Positions 1 through 8,234 are shown, counted from the stretch's first letter. The stretch: 17,618 nucleotides of DNA from Cyanobacteria bacterium UBA9971 (GCA_003499955.1 DNRP01000092.1:6522-24139), one strand, 5' to 3'. Program-made: numbers and translations. Notes: generated by a model not told the origin, from the sequence alone.

Positions 1-315
1 CCCGGAAGAATTCATTTAAGTAAAATCGACGAATCAAAAGTATTTCCTACAAAAAATAGGGATTTTAGGCAGGAAGGTTTGTATTTGCTTTTGAAAGATT
101 CTGTTTTTCAAGGAGCAATCTTCGTAGAATCAAATTATTTTTATACTATGCGGCATTTTAGCGAGGAACTTCATAAACTTGTTGAGGTGACAGCTCTTTT
201 TTGCGAAGAAGCAAACATTTTAAAGACAGGCGGAACAGACGGACACAGAGCAAATATTTTTACTCATACGCTGGATTTGTCTGAAAATGAACTTAATCTT
301 CTTTTAAGGAGCTAA
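1..315 (+). CDS. C-terminal part of an unrecognised protein (5' end outside window)
   Basis: The frame is open from the first base of the window to a TAA at 313-315, giving 104 codons. The gene therefore starts upstream, and the TTG at 79 is not needed as a start. The visible part is soluble and mixed in character, with a well-defined core (FRQEGLYLLLKDS, then FVESNYFYTMRHFSEELHK, then a GGTDGHRAN stretch) and no membrane segment. I do not recognise the family and assign no function. The stop lies 4 bp before the ATG of the carboxypeptidase gene, whose ribosome binding site falls inside this gene's last codons. The two are therefore probably co-transcribed and translationally coupled. Coding potential is secure; identity is unknown. 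Confidence 0.8.
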   Translation, partial: PGRIHLSKIDESKVFPTKNRDFRQEGLYLLLKDSVFQGAIFVESNYFYTMRHFSEELHKLVEVTALFCEEANILKTGGTDGHRANIFTHTLDLSENELNLLLRS

Positions 316-319
316 ATTT

Positions 320-1693
320 ATGAATTTTAATAAAAAATTTCTTTTAGTATTTGCCATATTCCTCCTTTCAACAGTCTTTTTGTCGGGGTATGAATCAAAT
401 TATTCTTTTAATTCAATTAATAACACTATAAATAACAGCAAATTGTCCAAAAACTCAATAGTTTCAGTATCCATAAGAGAGATTCAGAGCGGAAAAATAG
501 TTTATCAAAGAGATGCAAATCTTCTATTGCATCCTGCCTCAACTCTAAAAGCTTTCACAACGCCTGTAGTCCTCAATGTTTTGGGGGCTAATTATAAATT
601 ATCAACAGGAATTTATAAGGACAATAAAGGAAATATATATTTAAAACTTTGCGGTGATCCCCAGTTAACCGCAGAAGATATTTCAAAACTTTTGAGAACT
701 TTTAAATCAAAAGGATATAACGCAATTAGTGGCAGTTTATTAATTGATGATACAGCTATTGACAATATTCCTTGGGGTGTTGGTTGGATGTGGGACGATG
801 AAAACAATCCATATATGCCAAAATATAACGCATATAACTTAAATAGAAATTTAATTACAGTAAAAATTTCGCCAACTCTACCAAACCAAAAACCTAAAAT
901 TGTTATTTCCCCGTATTATCCTGTAAAAATAATCAATAACGCTGTAACCTTGAATAAAAATAGTATTTCTGCTGAAAGAAAAATATGGAAAAATGCTGAA
1001 ACTATTTATGTAGAAGGAAAAATTTCCTCTGTAACCAATAAAATAATACCTGTCGCAAATCCCGAAAATTTCTTTAAATACCAACTTACAAAAGCTATTA
1101 AAGACAATAAAATTTATTTTTCAGGACAATATAAAAAAGCAAAACTTCCTTTAAATGCAATTTTGATAACGGAAATACCTCATAATCTATTGGAAGAAGT
1201 AAAAATTACAAATAAAAATAGCGATAACCTCGCGGCAGAAACTTTGTTAAAAATTGCAGGAGGACGATATACAGCTCAAGCCGGCTCAATAGAAAACGGA
1301 TTAAAAGCTTTTAACGCTTTTTATAATAAACTTGGGGTTGATACATCAGAAATTTTAATAGTTGATGCCAGCGGAGTTTCTCAAAATGACCTGATTACCG
1401 CAAATTGGATGACAAATGCCCTCACAAAACTTTATAAAATCAGTAATTTTGCGGCATATAAAAGTACTTTAGCGACACCCGCAGAAATCGGGACTTTGCA
1501 AAACAGGCTTTTGAATCTAAAAGGAAGATTGTTCGGGAAAACAGGCACAAATGCCGGTGTTAGCGCAATTACGGGCTATGTGACCGATAAATGCGGAAAT
1601 ACTTTTGCATTCTCAATAATTATTCAGAACTTCAAAGACAGCTCGAAGCCTGCTAAAGAGCTTGAAGATGCCATTTTACAAATTTTTAAATAG
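320..1693 (+). CDS. dacB: D-alanyl-D-alanine carboxypeptidase/endopeptidase, PBP4-like (peptidase S13)
   Basis: This 457-residue serine peptidase belongs to the penicillin-binding S13 family, which trims terminal D-Ala from peptidoglycan stem peptides and can cut cross-links in the cell envelope. Residues 1-22 form a signal peptide (basic NKK, then a hydrophobic run) without a lipobox cysteine, so the product is probably released or held by its signal anchor. All three active-site motifs are present: SxxK as STLK at 74-77 (nucleophile Ser74), SxN as SDN at 301-303, and KTG at 407-409. The family motif near DASG (349-352) is also visible. Length is close to the usual 450-480. The start is set by AAGGAG at 306-311, 8 bp before the ATG. 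The gene ends 2 bp from the stop of the convergent gene, with no terminator between them. The symbol is by family similarity; the exact substrate preference is not visible. Confidence 0.9.
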   Translation: MNFNKKFLLVFAIFLLSTVFLSGYESNYSFNSINNTINNSKLSKNSIVSVSIREIQSGKIVYQRDANLLLHPASTLKAFTTPVVLNVLGANYKLSTGIYKDNKGNIYLKLCGDPQLTAEDISKLLRTFKSKGYNAISGSLLIDDTAIDNIPWGVGWMWDDENNPYMPKYNAYNLNRNLITVKISPTLPNQKPKIVISPYYPVKIINNAVTLNKNSISAERKIWKNAETIYVEGKISSVTNKIIPVANPENFFKYQLTKAIKDNKIYFSGQYKKAKLPLNAILITEIPHNLLEEVKITNKNSDNLAAETLLKIAGGRYTAQAGSIENGLKAFNAFYNKLGVDTSEILIVDASGVSQNDLITANWMTNALTKLYKISNFAAYKSTLATPAEIGTLQNRLLNLKGRLFGKTGTNAGVSAITGYVTDKCGNTFAFSIIIQNFKDSSKPAKELEDAILQIFK

Positions 1694-1695
1694 CA

Positions 1696-4600
1696 TTAAT
1701 AGATGTTTTCAAGTTTTATTCCTGATTGCTGACAGAATTTGTTAAGTTCTAAAATTTCTTTATCTGCTTTTGCGCTTAAATAATGATTTTCAATTTGTTC
1801 CGCAAAAGAAAGCGCTTTTATATATAGCCTGTTTGCTATATTTGCATTGTTGGGAGCTTGTTCGGGATTTACAATGGCACTTTGCTTATAAATTTGTCCG
1901 AAAGCAATATATAAGTCTACAAGACACATTGTTAAATCATTTCTTTCAGCAATATTAATGGCAGATTCAATATTAATCTGCGCGCCTTCAAAATCACCTT
2001 TTATAGTTCTTACGTTTGCAATAATTTTATTCATGAAAATTTCAGCTAAAAAATTCGCAATATTGGGTTTTTGAGAAATTTCTATAGCTCTTTCTGCAAT
2101 TTCAATGGCTTTTTCTTGATTTCCTGTTCTTACTTCATAGCTGGCAGCAAGATACCAGGATAATAAAGCACCTGTAGCCATTTTGTTTTCCGAACAATAA
2201 TTGACAATTTCATCGTAAATTAGAAAGGCTTCTCTAAATTGACCGAATTCTTCATAGCATTTGCCTAAAAATAATTTTAGTATAGTTAACAGATTATATT
2301 CTTTAAAAATATTTGCCATTGTAATGGACGTATGACAAAATTCTTTTGTCTGCCGGAAATCACCGTTTGTTATATTGGAGATAACTGCTATAAAGTACCA
2401 ATATAATTTGAATTTATCGGGTGTTGGATAATCTGCAAATTTTTCTTTTATGGAGGTAAGTATTGAATTGCAGTTTTTAGAATTGCCCTGAATCGTTGAA
2501 AATAAAGCTTGAAGCAATAATGCATGCAACTCATATTCGGCAAGATTTTCTTTTTGAGCTTTTAAAGCTATATTTGAGGTCAATTCAAGTGCTTGCTTAT
2601 TACCTTGATATACAAAGGCTTTTGCAAGTATAATTTCAGTTTCGTACTCAATATTTTTTAAATCGGAAATACTTATTCCTGAAATTGTTTTATTTTTTGT
2701 TATGTATTTATCTAGTGAAGGAAGTACTTCATTAGTTGCATTAACTATTGTTTCTTCGAATCGTCCAAGGTTAAAAGTCGATTCAAGCTTGTAATAATTC
2801 AATAAAATTATTTCTATAGGATATTTAACTTTGTCAATGAGGGATAATGCTTTATCGCAGCATTCAATTACTCCTTCATAATCTCCTATAATCTCACAAC
2901 TTCTAGCCAGATAACCTGTTAAATCAATTACCTTAACTAAATTATTTTGTTTTTCTTCATATAATATAGAATTTGAAAGATAATCTATAGCTATTTGAGG
3001 ATTAAATTCATAGTTTACTTTTCCGATTTGTTCTTCAATATTTAATTTGTGTTCATTTTTTTGTTCATCAGAAAGATCAGTTTCAGGTAATAATTCAAGA
3101 ATTTTGTTTTGATAATCGGTTAAAGTAACAGGATCTCCAAGATAAATACTTTCTTGAACAGCCAGGTTGTAATAAATATAGGTTTCTTTTTTAAGTAGAG
3201 CTTCTTCGGCATGCCGCGCCAAAACCGCATTGCTTATGTTAGTTGTGTATTTTTCATAAAATTCCAGCAATCTCGCTCCGCAATCAATAATTTGTTCTTC
3301 CGTAAAGAACTGCTCATAAATCACTTTCCATATCCATGCATGCTTAAATCTAATGCCTGACTGCTCAACCCCTGCAAAAATACCATTATTCAAAAGCATT
3401 TGTATTAATTGATTGAATTGCTGTTCTTCTACTTGAGCTAACATTTGTACAAAAGCAGGAATAAATTTAATTCCGAATAAACTTGCAGACATTATTATTC
3501 TGGTTGCATCAGGGGAAAAATTACTTATAAGCTTTATTCTTGCGGCTATAAGTTCATTAAGATCTGTTGGTATTTCAATATTTACAGCTTGTGGATTAAA
3601 AGAAAATGAAGTGTCTTTTGATATTATTGCGCCCGTCTGAAATAAATACCATAATGCTTGTTCCATGTATAACGGAGCATCTTTTGAACAATAAAACAGT
3701 TTGTTTTTAATGTTTGGAGGAATTATATCCTGATTATTAAGCATTCCTAATAAAGATGCGTTCATTTCTTCGGGAGTCATTGATTTTAAAGAAATTGATA
3801 TTATTTTCCTTTGAAGGTTTTCCAACGGAAATTGTTCATGCAAATTTGTGTTCTGATTGTGATTGATTATTATAAAGTTTTTTTTACTCAAAAAACCTTT
3901 AGTTATAAGGGTTTTTATGCATTCCAGCGAAGCATTGTCAATATATTCAAAATCTTCAATAATTATTGCCAGATTTGAGTTTTGATTTATTTTATCTAAC
4001 ACATAGTTTATGGCATTATGAAGTTCAGTCCTGTTTTCATTAATATCAGGAGAGCATTCATGGAAAGCATTAAATAAAAATCGCCGTAAAACGTTATTTA
4101 TATGAGGGTCGCTTATACCAAAATTTGTTTCCAATATTTGATTTAAAGCAACTCTTGACTCATCAATATTTGAAACAAATAAAGGTAAACCTAATAAAGA
4201 CTTAAAAAGATCCTGAAAAAACGAATAAGGTAAAAGCTGATTTATAGGTTGACAGGTTCCTATTAACCAAGCAAATTTATCATTTTGCAAAGATTGAATC
4301 ACGCTTGAAATCAGGGTAGACTTTCCTGCGCCGTCAGGAGCAGATATGTCTATTATTAAGCCTTGTTCTGCTTTATTTAAAACATTTATTATTGCGTCAT
4401 GAGCTTCGGCTCTTGAAAATTCCTGTATATTCTTTTTTGCGGGTTTTTCAGGTTGTTGTGCCGGAATTGCTTTTGCCGGTTGTGGTTGTTCATGTAAAAT
4501 TTGTTTTTCAGGTTGTTGAGTTGCGGTTGTAGCAGCAAGACTCTCTTGAATTTTGATGGGATTAGTCGGTTTTGTTTGAGCAGAAACCTGTTTTTGTGCA

Positions 4601-4857
4601 GACGCTTCTTGAGGCGGGCGTTTTTTGGCTTTTAACAGCTCGAAATTACATTTTCTGCACTGTGGAACATTTGGAAAATTAGGAGTTTTGCACTGCGGAC
4701 AAAATCTTATAAGCCTTAAATTACAGTTAGAGCATACACTCTGACCGACTTTGTTTAAAGATTTGCATCTTGGACAGGCTAATTTTAGTTTCAATCCACA
4801 ATGTGCGCAAACTACAGAATTTTCAGTATTTTCCTCTTTGCAGCGAGGACATTTCAT
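1696..4857 (-). CDS. Large protein with three zinc ribbons, a P-loop NTPase domain and a helical-repeat C-terminus (STAND-like)
   Basis: A 1053-residue protein with three parts. Residues 1-72 hold three tandem zinc ribbons with a strict 25-residue period (Cys 3,6,17,20; 28,31,42,45; 53,56,67,70), each CxxC-x10-CxxC. Residues 80-142 are a Pro/Gln/Lys-rich linker containing a repeated QQPEK; the DNA there carries a 16-bp direct repeat 60 bp apart (4443-4458 and 4503-4518). An AAA/STAND-type NTPase domain follows, with Walker A GAGKST at 176-181 and a Walker-B-like strand LAIIIEDFEYID at 296-307. The rest (about 600-1050) is helical and resembles degenerate TPR repeats. The order resembles the ATPase-TPR half of some adenylate-cyclase-linked and LuxR-type regulators, but no cyclase or HTH domain is visible. 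A signalling or scaffold role is inference. The start is the ATG after AAGGGA (8-nt spacing). Confidence 0.85.
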   Translation of the reverse strand: MKCPRCKEENTENSVVCAHCGLKLKLACPRCKSLNKVGQSVCSNCNLRLIRFCPQCKTPNFPNVPQCRKCNFELLKAKKRPPQEASAQKQVSAQTKPTNPIKIQESLAATTATQQPEKQILHEQPQPAKAIPAQQPEKPAKKNIQEFSRAEAHDAIINVLNKAEQGLIIDISAPDGAGKSTLISSVIQSLQNDKFAWLIGTCQPINQLLPYSFFQDLFKSLLGLPLFVSNIDESRVALNQILETNFGISDPHINNVLRRFLFNAFHECSPDINENRTELHNAINYVLDKINQNSNLAIIIEDFEYIDNASLECIKTLITKGFLSKKNFIIINHNQNTNLHEQFPLENLQRKIISISLKSMTPEEMNASLLGMLNNQDIIPPNIKNKLFYCSKDAPLYMEQALWYLFQTGAIISKDTSFSFNPQAVNIEIPTDLNELIAARIKLISNFSPDATRIIMSASLFGIKFIPAFVQMLAQVEEQQFNQLIQMLLNNGIFAGVEQSGIRFKHAWIWKVIYEQFFTEEQIIDCGARLLEFYEKYTTNISNAVLARHAEEALLKKETYIYYNLAVQESIYLGDPVTLTDYQNKILELLPETDLSDEQKNEHKLNIEEQIGKVNYEFNPQIAIDYLSNSILYEEKQNNLVKVIDLTGYLARSCEIIGDYEGVIECCDKALSLIDKVKYPIEIILLNYYKLESTFNLGRFEETIVNATNEVLPSLDKYITKNKTISGISISDLKNIEYETEIILAKAFVYQGNKQALELTSNIALKAQKENLAEYELHALLLQALFSTIQGNSKNCNSILTSIKEKFADYPTPDKFKLYWYFIAVISNITNGDFRQTKEFCHTSITMANIFKEYNLLTILKLFLGKCYEEFGQFREAFLIYDEIVNYCSENKMATGALLSWYLAASYEVRTGNQEKAIEIAERAIEISQKPNIANFLAEIFMNKIIANVRTIKGDFEGAQINIESAINIAERNDLTMCLVDLYIAFGQIYKQSAIVNPEQAPNNANIANRLYIKALSFAEQIENHYLSAKADKEILELNKFCQQSGIKLENIY

Positions 4858-4906
4858 CCGCTAATTCCCTTCGTTTTTCCCAACTCTTCTCTTTATAACT
4901 TTACCA

Positions 4907-4936
4907 ATTATAAATTGTATTATAAAACATTGACAA
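4907..4936 (-). promoter_or_regulatory. Sigma70-type promoter of the zinc-ribbon/NTPase gene
   Basis: On the minus strand a -35 TTGTCA (4931-4936) and a perfect -10 TATAAT (4907-4912) are 18 bp apart. Transcription would start near 4900, leaving a leader of about 43 nt that contains the ribosome binding site. The promoter lies just downstream of the terminator at 4951-4986, so the large gene appears to be transcribed separately from the small gene upstream. Confidence 0.6.
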
Positions 4937-4950
4937 GAGCGATATAAAAT

Positions 4951-4986
4951 TAAAATAAAAAAGGCTTGCCTGATGACAAACCTTTT
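4951..4986 (-). terminator. Rho-independent terminator of the 51-residue small gene
   Basis: Read on the minus strand, AAAAGGTTTG and CAAGCCTTTT (4977-4986 and 4959-4968) pair over 10 bp with one G-U pair around an 8-nt loop, followed by a T-rich tract (TTTTATTTTA). The same stem on the plus strand has a C-A mismatch at the wobble position, so the hairpin is built for minus-strand transcription. Confidence 0.7.
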
Positions 4987-5018
4987 AAACGCAAAATTCG
5001 AACGTGCTGATTCTGATG

Positions 5019-5174
5019 TTAGTTATTGCACGATAAACCCAGAACTGATTGTTTCCACAGGTCACTCAATTCATTTTTAATAGAATCTTTTTTTACAATA
5101 AATCTGTCCACGTCATGAATAAGTTTTTTAATTTCCGCAGAAATTATTTCCTGCTCAAATGTTTTTTTGCTCAT
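5019..5174 (-). CDS. Small hypothetical protein, 51 residues
   Basis: An ATG at 5174 opens a 51-codon frame ending in TAA at 5019. The product begins MSKKTFEQEI, is strongly charged and helical-looking (heptad-like Ile/Leu spacing through SAEIKKLIHDVDRFIV) and ends in LGLSCNN; no family is recognised. Support comes from a Shine-Dalgarno-like AGGGAG 10 nt before the ATG (slightly long spacing) and a strand-specific terminator 33 bp after the stop. TTTACT and TATATA boxes about 16 bp apart lie upstream (around 5190-5220) and could be its promoter, but this is weak. It could be a small structural or regulatory protein; the sequence does not say which. Confidence 0.55.
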   Translation of the reverse strand: MSKKTFEQEIISAEIKKLIHDVDRFIVKKDSIKNELSDLWKQSVLGLSCNN

Positions 5175-5421
5175 TAAATATGTACTCCCTATTAAATTTT
5201 TTCCTGATATATATTCTTTCGACTCATTCAGTAAAAATATTTAATAATTTAGTCAATTAATTAAGAATTATGAACTATTTTTTTTATAATAATAAAATTC
5301 TTTTAAAAACAAAATTTTAAGATATGTTAAGCTAAACTTTTTAGAATGTTAACTTTCAGGCATGCTATTATGGTAAAAATATAGTATAGATGTAATTTTA
5401 TATAATAAATCAGGCTAGTTT
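5175..5421. other. AT-rich intergenic region between divergent genes
   Basis: This 247-bp stretch separates the small minus-strand gene from the plus-strand GT2-like gene and presumably holds both promoters. For the plus strand, a TGCTATTAT extended -10 (5363-5371) and a TATAAT at 5401-5406 are visible, but neither has a convincing -35. The second would leave almost no leader before the ATG at 5422. No gene or repeat is seen. Confidence 0.4.
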
Positions 5422-7065
5422 ATGTTTTTTGTGGATTTAATATCCTGGGTAATATTAATATATTTATCATATTTTATAGTTTATAACTTCGTCATTATCT
5501 TCAATTCTTCCAGAGGAAGACTGTTTGATGTAACGAAAAAAGACTATATGTCTAAATTTCAGCAAAATTTAACAGTCGTAATCTATTCTCATAATAATTC
5601 ACACAAAGTCAAAGAGTTGATTGAATCCCTCAAAAAACAAGATTACGAAATATATAAATATTCCATAAATGTCTTGCTTGATAATTGTAACGAAGAAAAT
5701 ACAAAACTTCTTGAAATAATAGGCGGAACAAAATTATGGAGAATAAGCAGCGAGCATCCCGAAGCTAAACCTCTGGGAAAATTTAAAGCTTTAAGTTGGC
5801 TTTTTGAAAGGATTTTAGCCTGCGAAAATACTAACGCCTTTGTGTTTTTAAATGCGAATAGTAAAATAAAAAGCGATTTTCTCCAAAAAGTTAATACTGC
5901 TGTTCATTATAATCCTGTAATAGTAGGCGAAATACTAAAAAAGAAAAATAATTTTTACAACAGGATATTAAACTTTAGAAATAAATTAAGAAACAGAGTT
6001 ATAAAACATGGAAGATTTCATTCTTCACTGGGGAATATAATTGATTCCGAGCTTCTTGTAATAAGACAGGAAATTCTTGAAAAAATTAAATTCAAAAAGA
6101 CAGAATACGGCTATGAAGAATATGAATATTCTATTAACCTGAAAAATAATGAAATTCCTGTTCTGTACTCAAATGAAATAACAGTAACAAAATCTACGAA
6201 TGAAACACTAAAAAGCATTGCAATAAGAGATTATGAAAGAAGATATAAATCTTTAATCACATTCAGGAATAATTTCCCACTTTTGTTTTCCGGCAGCAAT
6301 CTTGGCGTAAAAGAACTTATGTTTTCGCTTTTTTACCCGTCAAATACTGTTTTTGTATTCTGGAATCTTATTTTAATGTTTATAGTTAAAAGTTATCCCG
6401 AAACTTATTTTTCAAGCTTAGTAAGCTTTAAGTATCTTAATTGCCTATTGGCTTCTAAATTTCTTGCTGACGGGTATTCAATGTTTACAATAAGATGCGG
6501 ATTTAATGATTATAAAAACGCAATTGCTTTAATTTTTGTTTCGCCTGTATTGTACGTAAAATCTATGTTCAAAGGTTTTTTAAAAAATTCTTATTCACGA
6601 CCTATAAGAAAAAATAAGAAAAAAATAAAAGCCGAAACATTAAATTATGATAAACACACAGTAGACGCTACAATTACTAACGGAAGAAAAGAGCTTCCCT
6701 GCAAAATAGAAATAATAAAAACAGATGAATATTCTCAGGCTGTTTTTATGTTCAACAATAAGAGGCTTACCTCATCTAAACAGCCCCGAATTAATTATGC
6801 TGTGGAAGAACTTATCGGAAAACTCAGAAGCCACGGATTTGCTCTAAAAGTTTGCGCAAATTGCGGATATTTTTATATGCCGGAATCTGTAGTTTCTCAA
6901 TCTGACGGGGAACAGGGATATTGTCTTTATAATAATTTTAAAAGCGCTTCAAAAGAAAAAGAATATTCCAATATATGGGATGGCTGTTTTAACATAATAC
7001 CCCATCAGACACGTAATTATATTCTTCAACAGTTGGGTGTGGAAAATAATAAAACTAAAATCTGA
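5422..7065 (+). CDS. Membrane protein with degenerate family 2 glycosyltransferase domain and C-terminal four-cysteine module
   Basis: A 547-residue protein. A membrane segment lies at about 5-27. A GT-A fold like that of GT2 polysaccharide synthases follows (TVVIYSHNN at 51-59, VLLDNC at 84-89, PLGKFKALSW at 117-126, FVFLNANS at 140-147, GYEEYEYSINL at 230-240). Hydrophobic segments lie near 306-325 and 365-385. In active GT2 enzymes the NAN stretch is normally DAD (metal binding) and the EEY position is normally ED (catalytic base). Here Asp is replaced by Asn at 144 and 146, so activity is doubtful or altered. The last 130 residues form a separate soluble domain with CANC (478-481), Cys501 and Cys522, suggesting a zinc or other metal site; I do not recognise it. 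The ATG has only a weak Shine-Dalgarno (AGG). It stands alone between divergent and regulatory regions, so no partner is indicated. Confidence 0.75.
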   Translation: MFFVDLISWVILIYLSYFIVYNFVIIFNSSRGRLFDVTKKDYMSKFQQNLTVVIYSHNNSHKVKELIESLKKQDYEIYKYSINVLLDNCNEENTKLLEIIGGTKLWRISSEHPEAKPLGKFKALSWLFERILACENTNAFVFLNANSKIKSDFLQKVNTAVHYNPVIVGEILKKKNNFYNRILNFRNKLRNRVIKHGRFHSSLGNIIDSELLVIRQEILEKIKFKKTEYGYEEYEYSINLKNNEIPVLYSNEITVTKSTNETLKSIAIRDYERRYKSLITFRNNFPLLFSGSNLGVKELMFSLFYPSNTVFVFWNLILMFIVKSYPETYFSSLVSFKYLNCLLASKFLADGYSMFTIRCGFNDYKNAIALIFVSPVLYVKSMFKGFLKNSYSRPIRKNKKKIKAETLNYDKHTVDATITNGRKELPCKIEIIKTDEYSQAVFMFNNKRLTSSKQPRINYAVEELIGKLRSHGFALKVCANCGYFYMPESVVSQSDGEQGYCLYNNFKSASKEKEYSNIWDGCFNIIPHQTRNYILQQLGVENNKTKI

Positions 7066-7231
7066 ATTATTATAAAAACATTAATATTTAACATAAATTA
7101 AAATCAGTGATATATAATTTAGATATAAAGATGATTAAGTGTTCTATCATTAAGAAATGTTAAGAAATTTAGTCAAAATCAAGATATATCTTATAAAAAA
7201 TTATCTTAATATACCTTTGTGAAATTTGAAT
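7066..7231. other. AT-rich intergenic stretch after the GT2-like gene
   Basis: This opens a 358-bp stretch without a sizeable gene (7066-7423). It has no clear terminator for the preceding gene. It contains a short direct repeat TTAAGAAAT (twice near 7151-7169), but no gene or other structure that I can support. The promoter, leader and operator-like elements further on are listed separately. Confidence 0.4.
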
Positions 7232-7257
7232 AAATGTTGAATAAACACTAAACATTT
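7232..7257. promoter_or_regulatory. Operator-like inverted repeat overlapping a promoter
   Basis: AAATGTT (7232-7238) and AACATTT (7251-7257) are perfect 7-bp inverted arms separated by 12 bp. The right arm overlaps the -35 region of the promoter at 7249-7277. That is the usual position for a repressor or activator site, but the binding protein is unknown. In DNA this AT-rich a chance 7-bp pair is possible. Confidence 0.35.
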
Positions 7258-7277
7258 TGTATTATCATATGTATAAT
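7249..7277 (+). promoter_or_regulatory. Candidate promoter for the leader and coiled-coil small gene
   Basis: A perfect -10 TATAAT (7272-7277), directly preceded by TG, follows a weak -35 TAAACA (7249-7254) with 17-bp spacing. Transcription would begin near 7284, about 38 nt before the leader ORF and its strong ribosome binding site. Confidence 0.5.
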
Positions 7278-7321
7278 GTATATATCAAAGTTGATTTATT
7301 AAAAACAGAAAGGGGCTGTAA

Positions 7322-7345
7322 ATGAATAAAAAAAATACAAGTTAA
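7322..7345 (+). CDS. Possible 7-codon leader peptide (MNKKNTS)
   Basis: A very strong Shine-Dalgarno (AAAGGGG, 6-nt spacing) precedes an ATG, but the frame ends after seven codons. It contains a run of eight A (7328-7335). A one-base slip in that run would extend reading to a TGA about 20 codons in. It lies between the promoter and the 46-residue gene. It may be a translated leader, a remnant of a degraded small gene, or chance. The strength of the ribosome binding site is the only real support. Confidence 0.3.
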   Translation: MNKKNTS

Positions 7346-7423
7346 CAAAAAATTTAAAAAATAATAAACCCGACTTGAATTGATTTGTTGTAAAAATTCA
7401 ATAATAAGTTTGAGGTCAAAAAT

Positions 7424-7564
7424 ATGAGTAATCGAATCGAAAGTATATTGTTTGATGTAAAAGAATCCATAGATGATTTCGGCAATGAAATCAAATTATT
7501 AATGGCAGAAGTAAATAGATTATCTGAAAAAGTGCGAATGCTCGAAGAAGAAAAAAATAAATAA
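7424..7564 (+). CDS. Small coiled-coil protein, 46 residues
   Basis: The ATG at 7424 follows a Shine-Dalgarno TGAGGT with about 8-nt spacing, and the frame ends in TAA at 7562-7564. The product starts MSNRIESILFDVKES and ends in KVRMLEEEKNK. It is almost entirely predicted helix with hydrophobic residues in heptad-like positions (Ile5, Ile8, Leu9, Val12, Ile16 and so on, then Leu25, Val30, Leu33, Val37, Leu40) and no cysteine or membrane segment. It looks like a short oligomerising coiled coil. A bidirectional terminator begins 7 bp after the stop. Function is unknown. Confidence 0.6.
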   Translation: MSNRIESILFDVKESIDDFGNEIKLLMAEVNRLSEKVRMLEEEKNK

Positions 7565-7570
7565 TTTTAT

Positions 7571-7603
7571 TTTAAAGGCGGCAAATCAATTGCCGCCTTT
7601 AAA
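7571..7603. terminator. Bidirectional Rho-independent terminator
   Basis: Arms TTTAAAGGCGGCAA (7571-7584) and TTGCCGCCTTTAAA (7590-7603) pair perfectly over 14 bp around a 5-nt loop, with T-rich sequence on both sides. It sits between the 3' ends of the convergent small coiled-coil gene (+) and TPR lipoprotein gene (-) and can serve both. Confidence 0.85.
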
Positions 7604-7619
7604 TTTATCTATAAAAATC

Positions 7620-8234
7620 TTAATTATTTGATGAAGAAATTTTTTCTTCGTATTTTTTTATGTCATCATCTATAATTTTTATTTCTTCTTCAATTTTTGT
7701 TTTTTCGTCAGAATTGCTTATCAGGGTTGTGTATTGGGTATAATAATCTTTAGAATTTTTTAAATTATCAACGACTAAAGCTAAAATTTCTGTTTTGGTT
7801 AATTTTTTTTCTTCAGGATTTTCAGAAGCTTCAGATGATGAGGATTCTTGATTGTTTACCTGTTTTTCATTGTCAGGTTTATCAAGCTTTGTTATTTCTT
7901 TTTCCGCCATATCCTGATATGCCAACCCGATTGTATAATAAGCATCCGCTATGTTTTTATCGAGAGAAATGGCTAGTTTTAAGGATTCAACAGATTTTTC
8001 ATATTCTTCATTTTTATAATAAGCGACTCCGAGGTTATAATGATTTTGAGGGAAATTGGGATTTAAGTCGTTTATTGATTCAAGTCTTGCGATAGCTCCT
8101 TTTACATCGCCGCTGTTCATAAGTTCGACAGCTCTTTGATTAAGTGTTTGCACGTCGGGATTTGAAATAACTTTTGTACATGATACAAGAAAAGGTGTTA
8201 ATGCTAATAAAAATAAAATTTTGATTTTTTTCAT
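7620..8234 (-). CDS. TPR-repeat lipoprotein
   Basis: A 204-residue secreted lipoprotein. The signal peptide MKKIKILFLLALTPFLVSC ends in a lipobox (LVSC) with the lipidated cysteine at 19. About three TPR units follow (30-110, with NHYNLGVAYYKNEEYEKSVESL and DAYYTIGLAYQDMA as the clearest), then a Ser/Glu/Asn-rich acidic linker and a charged, coiled-coil-like C-terminus. TPR lipoproteins usually act as assembly scaffolds at the envelope; the partner here is unknown. I chose the ATG at 8234 rather than the one at 8249. GGAG lies about 9 nt before the inner ATG, inside the five extra codons, while the outer ATG has no ribosome binding site. The gene ends 17 bp from the bidirectional terminator. 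Its upstream side abuts a GC-rich repeat island. Confidence 0.8.
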   Translation of the reverse strand: MKKIKILFLLALTPFLVSCTKVISNPDVQTLNQRAVELMNSGDVKGAIARLESINDLNPNFPQNHYNLGVAYYKNEEYEKSVESLKLAISLDKNIADAYYTIGLAYQDMAEKEITKLDKPDNEKQVNNQESSSSEASENPEEKKLTKTEILALVVDNLKNSKDYYTQYTTLISNSDEKTKIEEEIKIIDDDIKKYEEKISSSNN

